The position numbers and the translations under genes are program-made. Of a stretch of DNA of 64,000 nt, positions 47,021 to 56,730 are shown piece by piece. Origin of the DNA: Mauremys mutica (taxonomy: Eukaryota > Chordata > Testudines > Geoemydidae); assembly GCF_020497125.1 (NCBI RefSeq), contig NC_059075.1:41886003-41950002 (forward strand), written 5' to 3'. Within the stretch, counting starts at the first letter, position 1. Every line of letters begins with the position of its first letter. The notes under the pieces were generated by a model. That model worked only from the letters and a program-made list of their open reading frames with translations, ran no database searches and was not told the DNA's origin.

Positions 47021-47902
47021 CAAGGCCGGCTCTAGGTTTTTTGCCGCCCCAAGCAAAAAAATTGTTGGCTGCCCCCCACCCCAGCCCTGGGCTCTCACCC
47101 GCCCCCACCAGTGCCCTCCACCACTCACACCCCCTGCCTCCCCATCACTGGGCTCTCCCCCCCATCCCACCCGCACCCCTGCCTCCCCAGCACTGGGCTC
47201 TCCCCCCCACCCCACCCCACCCGCACCCCCTGCCGTCCCAGCCATGGGCTCCCCCCACCGGTGCTGACTCTGCCCGCTCCCCCCTTACCACCAGCCGGTC
47301 CGGCGCTGGCAGCGTAGGGGTAAGCAGCAGGGCTCCCGGGCCGCACCTCAGCCCAGGGTCCCTCCAGCTGGGGCTCCCGCCCCCAGGACCGTCTGGGACC
47401 CAGGAGGGCAGAGCCAGGGGACTGCCCCGGCAGAGGGTTGAGGAGCCGGAACAGGGTAGCCCCAGAGGGAGTGGAGCCCCGGAGAGCGGGATGCAGGTCC
47501 CGCATAGCAGTGCCCCACCCTCTATGGCCCCGCTGCTGCTGCAGCTTCTGGCTGCCCTGCCTCAGTCCCTGGGTGGCTCGGGCCACTTCGCCCAGCCCCG
47601 GCTGTGGCACTGCGGAGCAGCCATCCTGCGGCACCTGCAGGCAGCCTGTGTGCCTCGCGGGGCAGCCCCCAGCCTGAGTGTCCCCAGCTTGGAGTCTGCC
47701 TGGCCCAGCCACAAGGTGCAGGCGCTGCTCCCCCGCGGCGTGAACCTCAGCGGCCCCAGGGCGCCCTCCGACGCCCTGCTACTGCCAGGGCCGGCTCTAG
47801 GCTTTTGCACTGGAAGCAACAGAAAGAAGGCCAGAATGCTGCCCCTGAAAATGTGCCACCCCAAGCACGTGCTTGGTTTGCTGGTGCCTAGAGCCAGCCC
47901 TG
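47021..47902. mobile_element. non-autonomous hAT element (882 bp)
   Basis: It starts CAAGGCCGGCTCTAGG and ends CCTAGAGCCAGCCCTG, giving imperfect inverted termini with the hAT-type CA..TG ends. The 8-bp target duplication GCTGTAGC (47013-47020 and 47903-47910) is exact. The interior is very GC- and proline-codon-rich, producing a 297-codon open frame (47041-47934) and overlapping ones. These show no transposase motifs and are composition artefacts. A second copy of the 5' terminus (CAGGGCCGGCTCTAGG) lies at 47786-47801. Confidence 0.85.
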
Positions 47903-47950
47903 GCTGTAGCCCACGAAAGCTTATGCTCAAATAAAATTGTTAGTCTCTGA

Positions 47951-48222
47951 GGGCTTGGCTACACTTACAAATTTGCAGCGCTGCAGCAGGGTGTGAAAAC
48001 ACACCCTCTCCAGCGCTGCAAATTGCGGCGCTGCAAAGCGCCAGTGTGGTCAAAGCCCCAGCGCTGGGAGCGCGGCTCCCAGTGCTGTCCGTTATTCCCC
48101 ACAGGGAGGTGGAGTACGGACAGCGCTGGGAGAGCTTTCTCCCAGCGCTGGTGCTTTGACTACACTTAGCGCTTCAAAGCGCTGCCGCGGCAGCGCTTTG
48201 AAGTGTAAGTGTAGCCAAAGCC
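47951..48222. mobile_element. Harbinger-type MITE (272 bp)
   Basis: The ends are inverted: left GGGCTTGGCTACACTTAC, right GTAAGTGTAGCCAAAGCC. A TGA on the left and TAA on the right suggest a 3-bp target duplication with one later change. The interior contains nested palindromes (cagcgctggga...tcccagcgctg, gcgctgccgcggcagcgc). No ORF is present. Confidence 0.75.
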
Positions 48223-48297
48223 TAAGGTGCCACAAGTACTCCTATTCTTCTTGCAGATACAGAATAACACGGCTGCTACTCTGAAACCTTTTTTATG

Positions 48298-48904
48298 AGA
48301 CTTTCCACCTCAGCCCGCCTCTGCTGGCTGTTGCTCACTTAGCAGATTCACATGGTTTTGAAGGGATGAAAAGTTGCAATCTGGAAGATGTTTTTCCCCT
48401 GTACACTTCTTTTTGCCAAAGAGAATGGGTGGGTCCCTTGTGTGCCCAGAATCCATCATCTCACCAGACAACTTTCCCTGAATAGGACACTGATGACAGT
48501 TGTGTTCTGTTGAGCCGCAACTCAGGACATGGTTTTATTGCGTTGGTACTTTATAAGGTATCACTGATACTACCTCTTTGTATAAAAAAGCCTTGAACAT
48601 AGCTTCTGTGAACTGCAACATTTTCCTCAGGCTGTGAGTGAGCCTGCACTGATATTTTTAGGTAATCCACTTGATCAATTTTCTTTCCCCTCTGTGACTA
48701 GATTCCTGACTTATTCTAACTCGTGTTGCCAGACACATTTTTCATCTCTTCCTCATTCCTGGTCCTCTTTGTGTTTCTTTCCCTACCCCCATCCCCATGT
48801 TTAGGTCAGGAGTCACTGTTGTTAGTATAAATAGGGCTAGTACACTTGTGTAACATTTAGCAACTGCGTTCTTCCATTGCTGGAAAGGGAGAGAAAATAA
48901 AGTC
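48298..48904. other. noncoding DNA, no gene recognised
   Basis: Unique-looking sequence without repeats or exons that I can support. Confidence 0.4.
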
Positions 48905-49200
48905 GCCGAGGCCTCGCTCTCACTCCCTCTCTCCCCTGAAGCTAGTGGAGGCTCTGCTCCAGCCAGTGGCCGGGGGCTGGGGTGGTCAGGGGAGGTTTGG
49001 GCCGTCTCAGTGCTTGGGCCAGTGGCCCGGGGCAGCTTGGGCCGGCTGGCTGCCCAGTGCTCGGATGGGCCAGCGGGCAGCTCTGGCCAGCTGGGGTGGG
49101 TGGGCCAGGGATCCTCCAGCCACAGGGGTGAGGGCTTGGGCCGCAGGGAGGGGCGAGGGGCCTTGAGTGGAAGGGGCGGGGCTAGGGGTTAGCCTCCCCG
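48905..49200. repeat. GC-rich repeat-like block
   Basis: GGGCC/GGCTGG-rich sequence ends 'aaggggcggggctaggggttagcctcccc', a recurring type of reptile GC-rich repeat. It could be mistaken for a CpG island, but it holds no exon that I can support. Confidence 0.4.
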
Positions 49201-50689
49201 AGGGGGGTGTTCACCAACGCCCCATGTCCCCTATCTCCTATTCTCAGTGTAGTGTTGTGATAGGAAGCATAGAGGCATTTGACTGCACTTCCACCAAGGA
49301 TATAAAGAGAACTATGGTGAAAATTCCAGTTAGTATTACTAATCAAAGCAGATTTAGCTCCCATTTCAATGCAGGTGAAGATATTAGAACCAGTCAGCAA
49401 AGAAAGGTAGCCTGTGTCCAGGGCAGCTTATTGTCCAGATTCAACCCTGCCTTACACGTGTGTAGAGTGAGTGTAAAACACCACTATTCTGATACTTGGA
49501 ATGTTTTGTGCTCACTTTGCACAGGTGTAACTGACTGGACTTGGTGCGAAGCAGGAAACAGTCGGACACCAAGGAATTAGTGATTCCCTTGAGTAACTGC
49601 ATTCAATCAATTCTAATGCTATTTAGGTTTCCTAGGAGTTTTCCTTTTTGACCTAACTTGCATTTTGTTTCTCATTCTGCTTTTCCCCTGTCCTGGGGCA
49701 CAAGCAGCCTTTTCTTATTCAGCCCTCTCATCTCAGCCTGCCTTGTCTTGTCCTCCCCCATGTCCAGTCTCTTTGTCCCATGCTTTTCACCCTTTCCTTC
49801 CCCAGCCTCTCTCTTCCCCCCCCTTTTTTATTTTGGCCCACAGTCATCCCCCAGCATATCAACAGCAGTGGGAAGTAACCTAATTAACAGTTACTTGATA
49901 GACTAACCACTCCCAATATCCCACTGGCAATTCAACAATCCTTTCTGCAGCTAGGAAAATATTTCCATGCTAATTAACAACAACACAGGGAATTTCTGGG
50001 CGGAAGGAACTGGGATTCCCATCTGGGCCCACGTGTCTCATGCTGAGTTAGCAATTGTACCTCACAGCATATTTCCCTACCAAATTCCTATCTTATTCCA
50101 TTATTAACTGTTTACACTGCCCCCTGCTCCTAAGGCCTTGTTAGTCTGACTTCTACTTCTTGTAAACAAACCCAGGCGAAATTACTTCAGTGCCCAGCTG
50201 TATGTCATCTTCTGTATTTGACACTTGCTCAAGCAGCCACGTAACTTCCCTTTTCTCTCACCATTATGGCTCACCTGAGTGGGGTCCCACCCCAAGTTCT
50301 CAGTCCTAAAGGATAGAGATGATCCTAGATCTATTTTAAAGATTGTTCCAGCAATGTGCTCTGTCTCCATTTCAGCCCCAGCCATTTGCTGTCCAAAGAG
50401 GACTAGACACAGTTTCCAGGAGTCCCCGCTACACGTCTCTTTGATATAACTAAAATCATTCCCTAGACTCGTAGCACTAGCTATACACTTGGATCTACAG
50501 AATCAGTGTTTTCAGGTGGGCATGAGGGTGGTGATGGCAATCAGTCATAGTCAGGGTAGCGATGATGGGTTTTGTTAACTGAAAAGCTTTTTATGTCCCA
50601 AGAACCAAGCTAAGATCGCTCATCTCAATGGTGACCTGCAAAACACACAAACAAACAAGCCCTACATAAAATGGGGGTGAGGAAAAGGT
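49201..50689. other. noncoding DNA, no gene recognised
   Basis: Open frames of up to about 137 codons (49167-49580) have no recognisable domain. No repeats are supported. Confidence 0.45.
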
Positions 50690-51229
50690 CTTTTGCAACT
50701 GTTTGTTTTTTTATAATGGATAAAGGAAGTCTGAAGGGTTTCCTTTAAAAAAAAATGGGAATGGTGATTGGGAATTGTTTAAGAACACTTGAGTTAATGC
50801 CCCAAAAGCCACAATCCTGCATTCAAGTAGAAGGTCATATTGATTTAAAAAAAAAAACCAACAACCTGGTTTAAGAAGGAAAGTGAGGGCAGCTATTAAA
50901 AATAAAGAATAATAATAATTAATAACAAATGGAAGAAAGGGGAAGTTGATAGTAATATAAATATAAATCAGAAGCTAGGAACTGTAGAAAATTGATAAGG
51001 GAAGTCAAGGGACACAACAAGAAATCTATGGCCAGCAGAGTTATGGAAAATAAGGAGGGTTTTTTTTTAAGTACATTAGTAACAAAAAGAATCCTAACAA
51101 TGGTATTAGTCCACTACCAGATGGAAATGGTAGAATTATCAAAAATAATGAAGAAATGACAGAAGTGTTCAATAAATATTTCTGTTCTGTATTTGTAGAC
51201 AAAAACCCAGATGATGTAGTCCTAGCATG
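50690..51229 (+). pseudogene. CR1-clade-like LINE, upstream part
   Basis: Broken translations give 'NNEEMTEVFNKYFCSVF', typical of the segment preceding RT in CR1/L2-type non-LTR elements. Stops and frame changes are frequent, so this is a relic. It continues at 51660 and, beyond nested insertions, at 57060. Confidence 0.6.
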
Positions 51230-51659
51230 TGTTACCACTCTTTCCACTTCCCTAATCTCAGGAGGATTGTAATACCATGGCCGTCACCTGCCTCTATTTC
51301 CCGTTCACCACAGCCCCCAAATAACTCAGTTTCCAGCCACCTTCTCAGCCCAAAATCCTTTAATTCTCTCTGCACCAGGCTGGCAACAGAATTTGTCAAA
51401 AACAGAACTAAAAATTCCCCAAATACACACACAGTCTTTCATCAGTTCCAGCTCTACTCAGTCTTCTGTTTCCTAGGGTTCCCTAGCTTACTGCTAGACC
51501 TCCTGCCTCTGACCGTTGTAGTTACTTCGCTCAGCCACACACAACCCTGCAGCTTCCTGCTGCCTTTTATATTTGAATCACCTGATTCCTCTGGGTGGGG
51601 CTTATTCTCTAATCAGGGCTGGCTTAACCCCAGCCCAAGGGCAAGCCACTCTATTTACA
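51230..51659. mobile_element. solo-LTR-like insertion within the LINE (430 bp)
   Basis: It starts TGTTACC and ends GCCACTCTATTTACA, much like the end of 37976-38530. The LINE reading resumes directly after it, which supports insertion. No clean target duplication was found. Confidence 0.5.
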
Positions 51660-52260
51660 AGGATATTAAACAGCAATTACTAAAGTTAAACATTTTTAAA
51701 TCACCATGGCTGGGTAATTTGCATCCAAGAATTTTAAAAAAGTTGGCTGAGGAGCTTGCTGCACCATTAATGTTAGTCTTAGAACAATGGGGAAGTTCCA
51801 GAAGACTAGAAGAAAACTAATGTTGTGCCAATATTTTAAAAGGGTAAATGAGATGTCTTGGGCAATTATAGTCCTGTCAATCTGACATCGATCCCAGGCA
51901 AGATAATGGAGTGGCTGATATGGGTTTCAATTAATACAGAATTAAAGAAGGATAATATAATTAATACCAATATAGAGAGGTTTGTGGAAAACAGACCCAA
52001 TCAAACTAACTTGAAATCTTTTTTTGATGAGATTATAAATTGGGTCGATAAAAGTAATAGTGTGGACTTAATAGACTTCTGTAAGGTCTTGGACTTGATA
52101 CCGCATGACATTTTTATTAAAAAACTAGGAAGCTATAAAATTAACACAGCACACATTAAATGGACTAAAAACTGGCTAACTGACAGGTCTCAAAATGTAA
52201 TTATCAAATGGGTGTGTTTCCAATGGGGGTCTCACCAGGATCGGTTCTTTACCCTACACT
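51660..52260 (+). pseudogene. CR1-clade-like LINE, reverse transcriptase part
   Basis: The translation shows LHPRILKKLAEELAAPLML, then 'LGNYSPVNLTSIPGKIMEWL' (RT block 1), 'LIDFCKVLDLIPHDI' (the AFD-type block, here mutated to VLD) and 'KNWLTDRSQNVIIKW'. Frameshifts and the hAT insertion at 52261 break it. The RT catalytic FADD block appears downstream at about 57112. Confidence 0.75.
52253..52260. repeat. hAT target-site duplication, left (CCTACACT)
   Basis: The 8-bp repeat is identical to 57052-57059. Both copies sit at the point where the LINE reading is interrupted and resumes. Confidence 0.9.
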
Positions 52261-52421
52261 CAGTGGTGAGCTGGAGCTGTTTCCCACAGGTTCTCAAGAA
52301 CCGGTTGCTAAAATTAGACCTCCGTGGAGAACCGGTTGTTAAAGGGCCAGGGGGTGGGCAAAGAACTCTGGTCCGCGGGTCAGACCATCCTGTTGCTTCC
52401 AGGATTCCCAGCTGGGGAGGC

Positions 52422-52424
52422 TGA
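52422..52424. repeat. Harbinger target-site duplication, left (TGA)
   Basis: TGA precedes the terminus GGGTACGTCTACAC and recurs at 56728-56730 after the other end. Three-base duplications are typical of PIF/Harbinger. Confidence 0.65.
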
Positions 52425-52792
52425 GGGTACGTCTACACTACGGGACTATTCCGAATTTGCATAAACCGGTTTTGTAAAACAGATTTTATAAAATCGAGTG
52501 CGCGCGGCCACACTAAACACATTAAATCGGTGGTGTGCGTCCATGGTCCGAGGCTAGCATCGATTTCTGGAGCGTTGCACTGTGGGTAGCTATCCCGTAG
52601 CTATCCCATAGTTCCTGCAGCCTCCCCCGCCCCTTGGCATTTCCGGGTTGAGATCCCAGTGCCTGATGGGGCAAAAATCATTGTCGCGTGTGGTTCTGGG
52701 TACAGCCTCACCCCTCCCTCCCTGAGCAGCAGACAACCGTTTCGCGCCTTTTTTTGCTTGGTGAACTGTGCAGACGCCATAGCACAGCAAGC

Positions 52793-54106
52793 ATGGACCC
52801 TGCTCAGCTCCATACCGCAATCGTGAATGTTTTAAACACCTCGCGCACTCTCGTGCAGTCTATGGTGAACCAGGACCTTCAATCCGAGGCGAGGAGGAGG
52901 CGGATACGGCAGCGCGGCGATGACAGTGATGAGGACGTAGACACAGAATTCTCTCAAACCGCGGGCCCCTGCGCTTTGGAGATCCTGATGGTAATGGGGC
53001 AGATTCTATCCATTGAACGCCGATTTTGGGCCCGGGAAACAAGCACTGACTGGTGGGACCGCATTGTGTTGCAGGTGTGGGACGATTCCCAGTGGCTGCG
53101 AAACTTTCGCATGCGTAAGGGCACTTTCATGGAACTTTGTGACTTGCTTGCCCCTGCCCTGAAACGCCATAATACCAAGATGAGAGCAGCCCTCACAGTA
53201 GAGAAGCGAGTGGCGATAGCCCTGTGGAAGCTTGCAACGCCAGACAGCTACCGGTCAGTCGGGAATCAATTTGGAGTTGGAAAATCTACTGTGGGGGCTG
53301 CTGTGATGCAAGTAGCCAAAGCAATCACTAAGCTGCTGCTACGAAAGGTTGTGACTCTGGGAAACGTGCAGGCCATAGTGGATGGCTTTGCTGCAATGGG
53401 ATTCCCTAACTGTGGTGGGGCGATAGATGGAACCCATATCCCTATCTTGGCACCGCAGCGCCAGGGCACCCAGTACGTAAACCGGAAGGGGTACTTTTCA
53501 ATGGTGCTGCAAGCACTGGTAGATCACAAGGGACGTTTCACAAACATCCACGTGGGATGGCCAGGGAGGGTTCATGACGCTCGCGTCTTCAGAAGCACTA
53601 CTCTGTTTAAAAAACGGCTGCAGCAAGGGAATTACTTCCCAGACCAGAAAATAACAGTTGGGGATGTTGAAATGCCTGTCGTTATCCTGGGGGACCCAGC
53701 CTACCCCTTGATGCCATGGCTCATGAAGCCATACACAGGCAGCCTGGACAGTGGTCAGGATCTGTTCAATTACAGGCTGAGCAAGTGCAGAATGGTGGTG
53801 GAATGTGCATTTGGCCGTTTAAAGGCGCGCTGGCAGACATTACTGACTCGCTCAGACCTCAGCCAAACCAATGTCCCCTATGTTATTACTGCTTGCTGTA
53901 TTCTCCACAATCTCTGTGAGAGTAAGGGGGAGACCTTTACGGCGGGGGGGGAGACCTTTATGGCGGGGTGGGAGGCTGAGGCAAATCACCTGGCCGCTGA
54001 TTACGCGCAGCCAGACACCAGGGAGATTAGAAGAGCACACCAGGAAGCGGTGCGCATCAGAGAAGCTTTGAAAACTAGCTTCATCAATGGCCAGGGTACA
54101 GTGTGA
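52793..54106 (+). CDS. PIF/Harbinger transposase (DDE_Tnp_4 type)
   Basis: This 437-residue nuclear DDE endonuclease should cut the element at its inverted termini together with the Myb-like partner. I start at ATG 52793 (MDPAQLHTAI); an upstream in-frame ATG at 52688 would add 35 residues of unlikely sequence. A helix-turn-helix-like part lies at residues 135-175 (SYRSVGNQFGVGKSTV). The catalytic residues are seen as D212 (GAIDGTHIPI), D262 (GRVHDARVF) and E337 (RMVVECAFGRLKARW), with the conserved GDPAYPL at about 300. The family is usually 350-450 residues, so it is full length. Near the C-terminus, GETFTAG/GETFMAG is a short tandem duplication. No stop or frameshift is seen, so catalytic competence is plausible. 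Confidence 0.92.
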   Translation: MDPAQLHTAIVNVLNTSRTLVQSMVNQDLQSEARRRRIRQRGDDSDEDVDTEFSQTAGPCALEILMVMGQILSIERRFWARETSTDWWDRIVLQVWDDSQWLRNFRMRKGTFMELCDLLAPALKRHNTKMRAALTVEKRVAIALWKLATPDSYRSVGNQFGVGKSTVGAAVMQVAKAITKLLLRKVVTLGNVQAIVDGFAAMGFPNCGGAIDGTHIPILAPQRQGTQYVNRKGYFSMVLQALVDHKGRFTNIHVGWPGRVHDARVFRSTTLFKKRLQQGNYFPDQKITVGDVEMPVVILGDPAYPLMPWLMKPYTGSLDSGQDLFNYRLSKCRMVVECAFGRLKARWQTLLTRSDLSQTNVPYVITACCILHNLCESKGETFTAGGETFMAGWEAEANHLAADYAQPDTREIRRAHQEAVRIREALKTSFINGQGTV

Positions 54107-54200
54107 CTGTTGTGTTTGTTGATGAACACCCAACCCCCTTGATTGACTCAGTCCCTGTAAGCAACTCCCCCACCCCCTTCGAGTACAGCTTACTTATGCA

Positions 54201-54206
54201 AATAAA
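54201..54206 (+). terminator. poly(A) signal of the transposase gene
   Basis: AATAAA lies 95 bases after the transposase stop codon. Confidence 0.7.
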
Positions 54207-54234
54207 GTCACTCTCATTTAAAAAGCATGAATTC

Positions 54235-54240
54235 TTTATT
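54235..54240 (-). terminator. poly(A) signal of the Myb-like gene
   Basis: TTTATT on the + strand is AATAAA on the minus strand, 86 bases after that gene's stop. The two convergent signals are only about 30 bp apart. Confidence 0.7.
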
Positions 54241-54325
54241 GATTCATTATAAAAAGAGGGAGAGAAGTAAGGGTGTGGTTTGGGAGGAGGATAGGAGGGA
54301 TGGAGAAGGCCATTAAAAAAAAAAT

Positions 54326-56335
54326 TCACAGTAACGACATCCTTCTGGTTGGGCTGTCCACGGGGGTGGAGTGGGCGGGTGCACGGAGCCTCCCCCCACG
54401 CGTTCTTACACGTCTGGGTGAGGAGGATGTGGAACATGGTGAGGGATGAGGGTGGTTATACAGGGGCTGCAGTGGCACTCTGTGATCCTGCTGCTGTTCC
54501 TGAAGCTCCACAAGACGCCGGAGCATGTCAGTTTGATCACGCAGCAGCCCCAGAGTTGCATCCCGCCACCGCTGATCTTCCTGCCGCCACCGCTGATTTT
54601 CCTGCCGGTCTTCCTGCCGCCACCTCTCATCTCGGTTGTCCCTCCTGTCCTCACGTTCATCCCTCCTGTCCTCACGTTCACTGGCCTCTTTCCTGTAATT
54701 TGAAACCACGTCCTTCCACTCATTCAGATGAGCTCTTTCATTGCGTGTAACTTCCATAATATCCGAGAACATCTCATCTCGCGTCTTCTTTTTCCTCCGC
54801 CTTATCTGTGCTAGCCTTTGGGATGGAGGAGGGATGGTTGAAAAATTTGCAGCTGCATGAGGGAGATAAATATTTAGAAAGATACATTTTACAGAACAAT
54901 GGTTATACTCTTTCACAGTGAAAAGCAGTATTCACCTAGCACAAGTGATTTCCCTACAAGGTCGCATTTTTCATCTTAATAGTGAGTGCCTGCAGCTCTG
55001 GAGTTACAGATCTCTCAGACACAGGTCCAGGCATCAGAATTCAGCTTGCATGCGGCCATGGTAAGCCACTGTCTTTCGGCTTCTGCAGTGATTTACCCCT
55101 CCCCCCAACGCATGGCTAATACCACGCTAGCTCCCTGCTAATCAACACCCTTCCCACCCCCACCCCCCACCCACTGCGTGTCTGGTACCTTGGGGAAGAT
55201 CGCCGGTGACCAAACACAGAAAAGATCATCGGCATTTCACTCCTCCCCTCCCCCCCGCTTCGCTACGTGCAGGAAAGTTTTTTTTTTAAGCTGATGCATT
55301 CCACGAACCCAGTAGAAAAATGGCCACCCCCCTTACTTAAATTCCTGATTTTTAACCAGGTTATCCTGAACGATATCACTTTGCTGAGGATAACAGAACA
55401 AGATAAAGAACGGATGCTTCTTGAATGCCAGCAGTCACCGGGATCATACGCTGCTATGCTTTGCCACGCAATGATACCTGATTACTTGCTACATGCATGG
55501 CGTGGTAAAGTGTCCTACCACGGTGGGCGGAACAAGGCTGCCTTGCCCAGAAACCTTCTGCAAAGGCTTCTGGAGTACCTACAGGAGCGCTTCATCGAGA
55601 TGTCCCTGGAGGATTTCCTCTCAATCCCCGGACATGTTAACAAACTTTTCTAAGTAACTATACTGTCTGCGAATGCATCCCAAGTCCTCAGGGCAAATCA
55701 ATCATTAAAAAAGGCTTGCTTAAAAAACAATGTTTGCTATTTGCAAAGGTACACTCACCAGAGCTCCCTTCCATGGCGTCATTGTCTGGGATAGTGGCTT
55801 GTGAGGGCTGGGAGGACGGTAATTCCGCTTGTGAGGGCTGGGAGGACGGTAATTCCGTCAGGGTGATAAAAAGCTCCTGGCTGCTGGGGCTCACGGAGTG
55901 CTGTGTGCTCTCTGCTAGGTCTTCCTCCTCTTCTTCATCTTCCCCGTCTGCATAATCCTCAGCCATGGCAGAGATTACAACCCCCACCTCGGAATCCACG
56001 ATCAGGGGTGGGGTACTTGTGGCGCAGCCCCCTAAAATTGCATGCAGCTCAGCATAGAAGCGGCATGTTTTTCGACCTGCCCCGGACCTTCCGTTTGCTT
56101 CTTTGGTTTTCTGGTAGCCTTGTCTGAGCTCCTTAACTTTCACTCTGCACTGCACTGAGTCCCGGCTGTGGCCTTTATCCGTCATAGCCTTAGAAATTCT
56201 TTCAAATACTTTTTCATTTCGTCTTTTGGAACGCAGTTCTGTTAGCACTGAATCCTCTCCCCAGATAGCGATCAGATCCAGTACCTCCCGTGCAGTCCAT
56301 GCTGGGGCTCTTTTACGATTCTCAGGAGACTGCAT
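54326..56335 (-). CDS. Harbinger Myb/SANT-like DNA-binding protein (two exons)
   Basis: Exon 1 is 56335-55759 from ATG (MQSPENRKRAP), and exon 2 is 54852-54326. The donor is G|GTGAGT at 55758 and the acceptor TCATGCAG|CT at 54853. The join is in phase (577 + 527 nt, 367 residues). Residues 8-90 form a trihelix/Myb_DNA-bind_4-type domain (WTAREVLDLIAIW ... QCRVKVKELRQGYQKTKEA). An acidic stretch (DGEDEEEEEDL) and Ser/Pro/Gln-rich linker follow. Exon 2 gives a basic patch (QIRRRKKKTRDEMF) and a charged Arg/Glu/Asp/Gln repeat likely to form a long coiled coil. In this superfamily the Myb-like protein brings the transposase into the nucleus and to the termini. A 30-bp tandem duplication encodes ELPSSQPSQA twice. 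Confidence 0.85.
55294..55653 (+). CDS. third ORF of the Harbinger element, unknown function
   Basis: It is a 119-codon frame from ATG 55294, or possibly an exon beginning after an acceptor-like 'tttttaaccag' at 55359 (about 97 codons). It lies on the opposite strand within the intron of the Myb-like gene. The sequence looks protein-like: helical, with leucine spacing (QRLLEYLQERFIEMSLEDFL) and a basic glycine-rich turn (GKVSYHGGRNKAAL), ending HVNKLF. The C-terminal half is loosely reminiscent of BEN-domain helices, but I cannot assign it. From memory, related copies of this turtle Harbinger family carry this segment, which would argue against chance. It could be an accessory protein, an exon of another transcript, or a captured host exon. 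Confidence 0.45.
   Translation: MHSTNPVEKWPPPLLKFLIFNQVILNDITLLRITEQDKERMLLECQQSPGSYAAMLCHAMIPDYLLHAWRGKVSYHGGRNKAALPRNLLQRLLEYLQERFIEMSLEDFLSIPGHVNKLF
55798..55857. repeat. 30-bp tandem duplication in the Myb-like exon 1
   Basis: The 30-bp unit starting 'cttgtgagggctgggagg' is present twice without difference (55798-55827, 55828-55857), keeping the frame. Confidence 0.95.
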
Positions 56336-56727
56336 TGTTAACTGTGCTGATGAGCTGTGCGTGGTCACCTGTGCTGATGAGATGAGATCTCCATGCTGGG
56401 GAAGCAGGAAATGAATTTCAAAAGTTCGCAGGGCTTTTCCTGTCTACCTGGCCAGTGCATCCGAGTTCAGAATGCTGTCCAGAGCGGTCACTGGTGCACT
56501 GTGGGATAGCTCCCGGAGGCCAATGCCGTCGATCAGCGTCCACACTAACCCTAATCCGATATTTTAATACCGATACTAGCGTTACTCCTCTCGTTAGGGA
56601 GGAGTACAGAAACCGGTTTAAAGAGCCATTAAAATCGATATATGGTGCCTCCTAGTGTGGACGGTTGTGGCGTTAAATCGGTTTTGCGCTCCTAAAACCG
56701 GTTTAAACGCCTAGTGTAGACCAGGCT

Positions 56728-56730
56728 TGA
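56728..56730. repeat. Harbinger target-site duplication, right (TGA)
   Basis: Matches 52422-52424. Confidence 0.65.

Larger units (their letters stand above)
46794..48287. mobile_element. foldback element interrupted by two DNA transposons
   Basis: The left arm (46794 to about 46925) and right arm (about 46930-48287) are inverted copies of the 'gcaccttagagactaac / tcggatgcatagaatgg' family. The right arm is split by an hAT element (47021-47902) and a MITE (47951-48222), and ends with 'actctgaaacc'. Near-identical direct repeats flank it: CTTTTTATG at 46785-46793 and CTTTTTTATG at 48288-48297. The arms meet with almost no spacer (near 46925-46930). Confidence 0.65.
52425..56727. mobile_element. 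PIF/Harbinger DNA transposon, apparently autonomous (4.3 kb)
   Basis: The terminal inverted repeats are imperfect: left GGGTACGTCTACACTA and right (reverse complement) AGCCTGGTCTACACTA, sharing GTCTACACTA, with a further subterminal 'aaccggtttt' on both sides. It encodes the two proteins this superfamily needs: a DDE transposase (+, 52793-54106) and a Myb/SANT-like DNA-binding protein (-, spliced, 56335-54326). They converge on back-to-back poly(A) signals. A third ORF (+, 55294-55653) lies in the Myb intron. All three reading frames are open, so the copy may be young. Confidence 0.9.

Noticed and set aside
47041..47934. 297-codon open frame, + strand
   Set aside because: It lies almost wholly inside a non-autonomous hAT element, is Pro-rich and has overlapping open frames on both strands. 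It has no transposase motifs and reads through the element end.
48905..49200. CpG-island promoter
   Set aside because: The GC-rich block resembles dispersed reptile GC-rich repeats and has no adjacent exon or splice donor that I can support.
54349..54750. 133-codon + strand frame inside the Harbinger element
   Set aside because: Antisense shadow of the Myb-like exon 2, created by its repetitive Arg/Glu codons.
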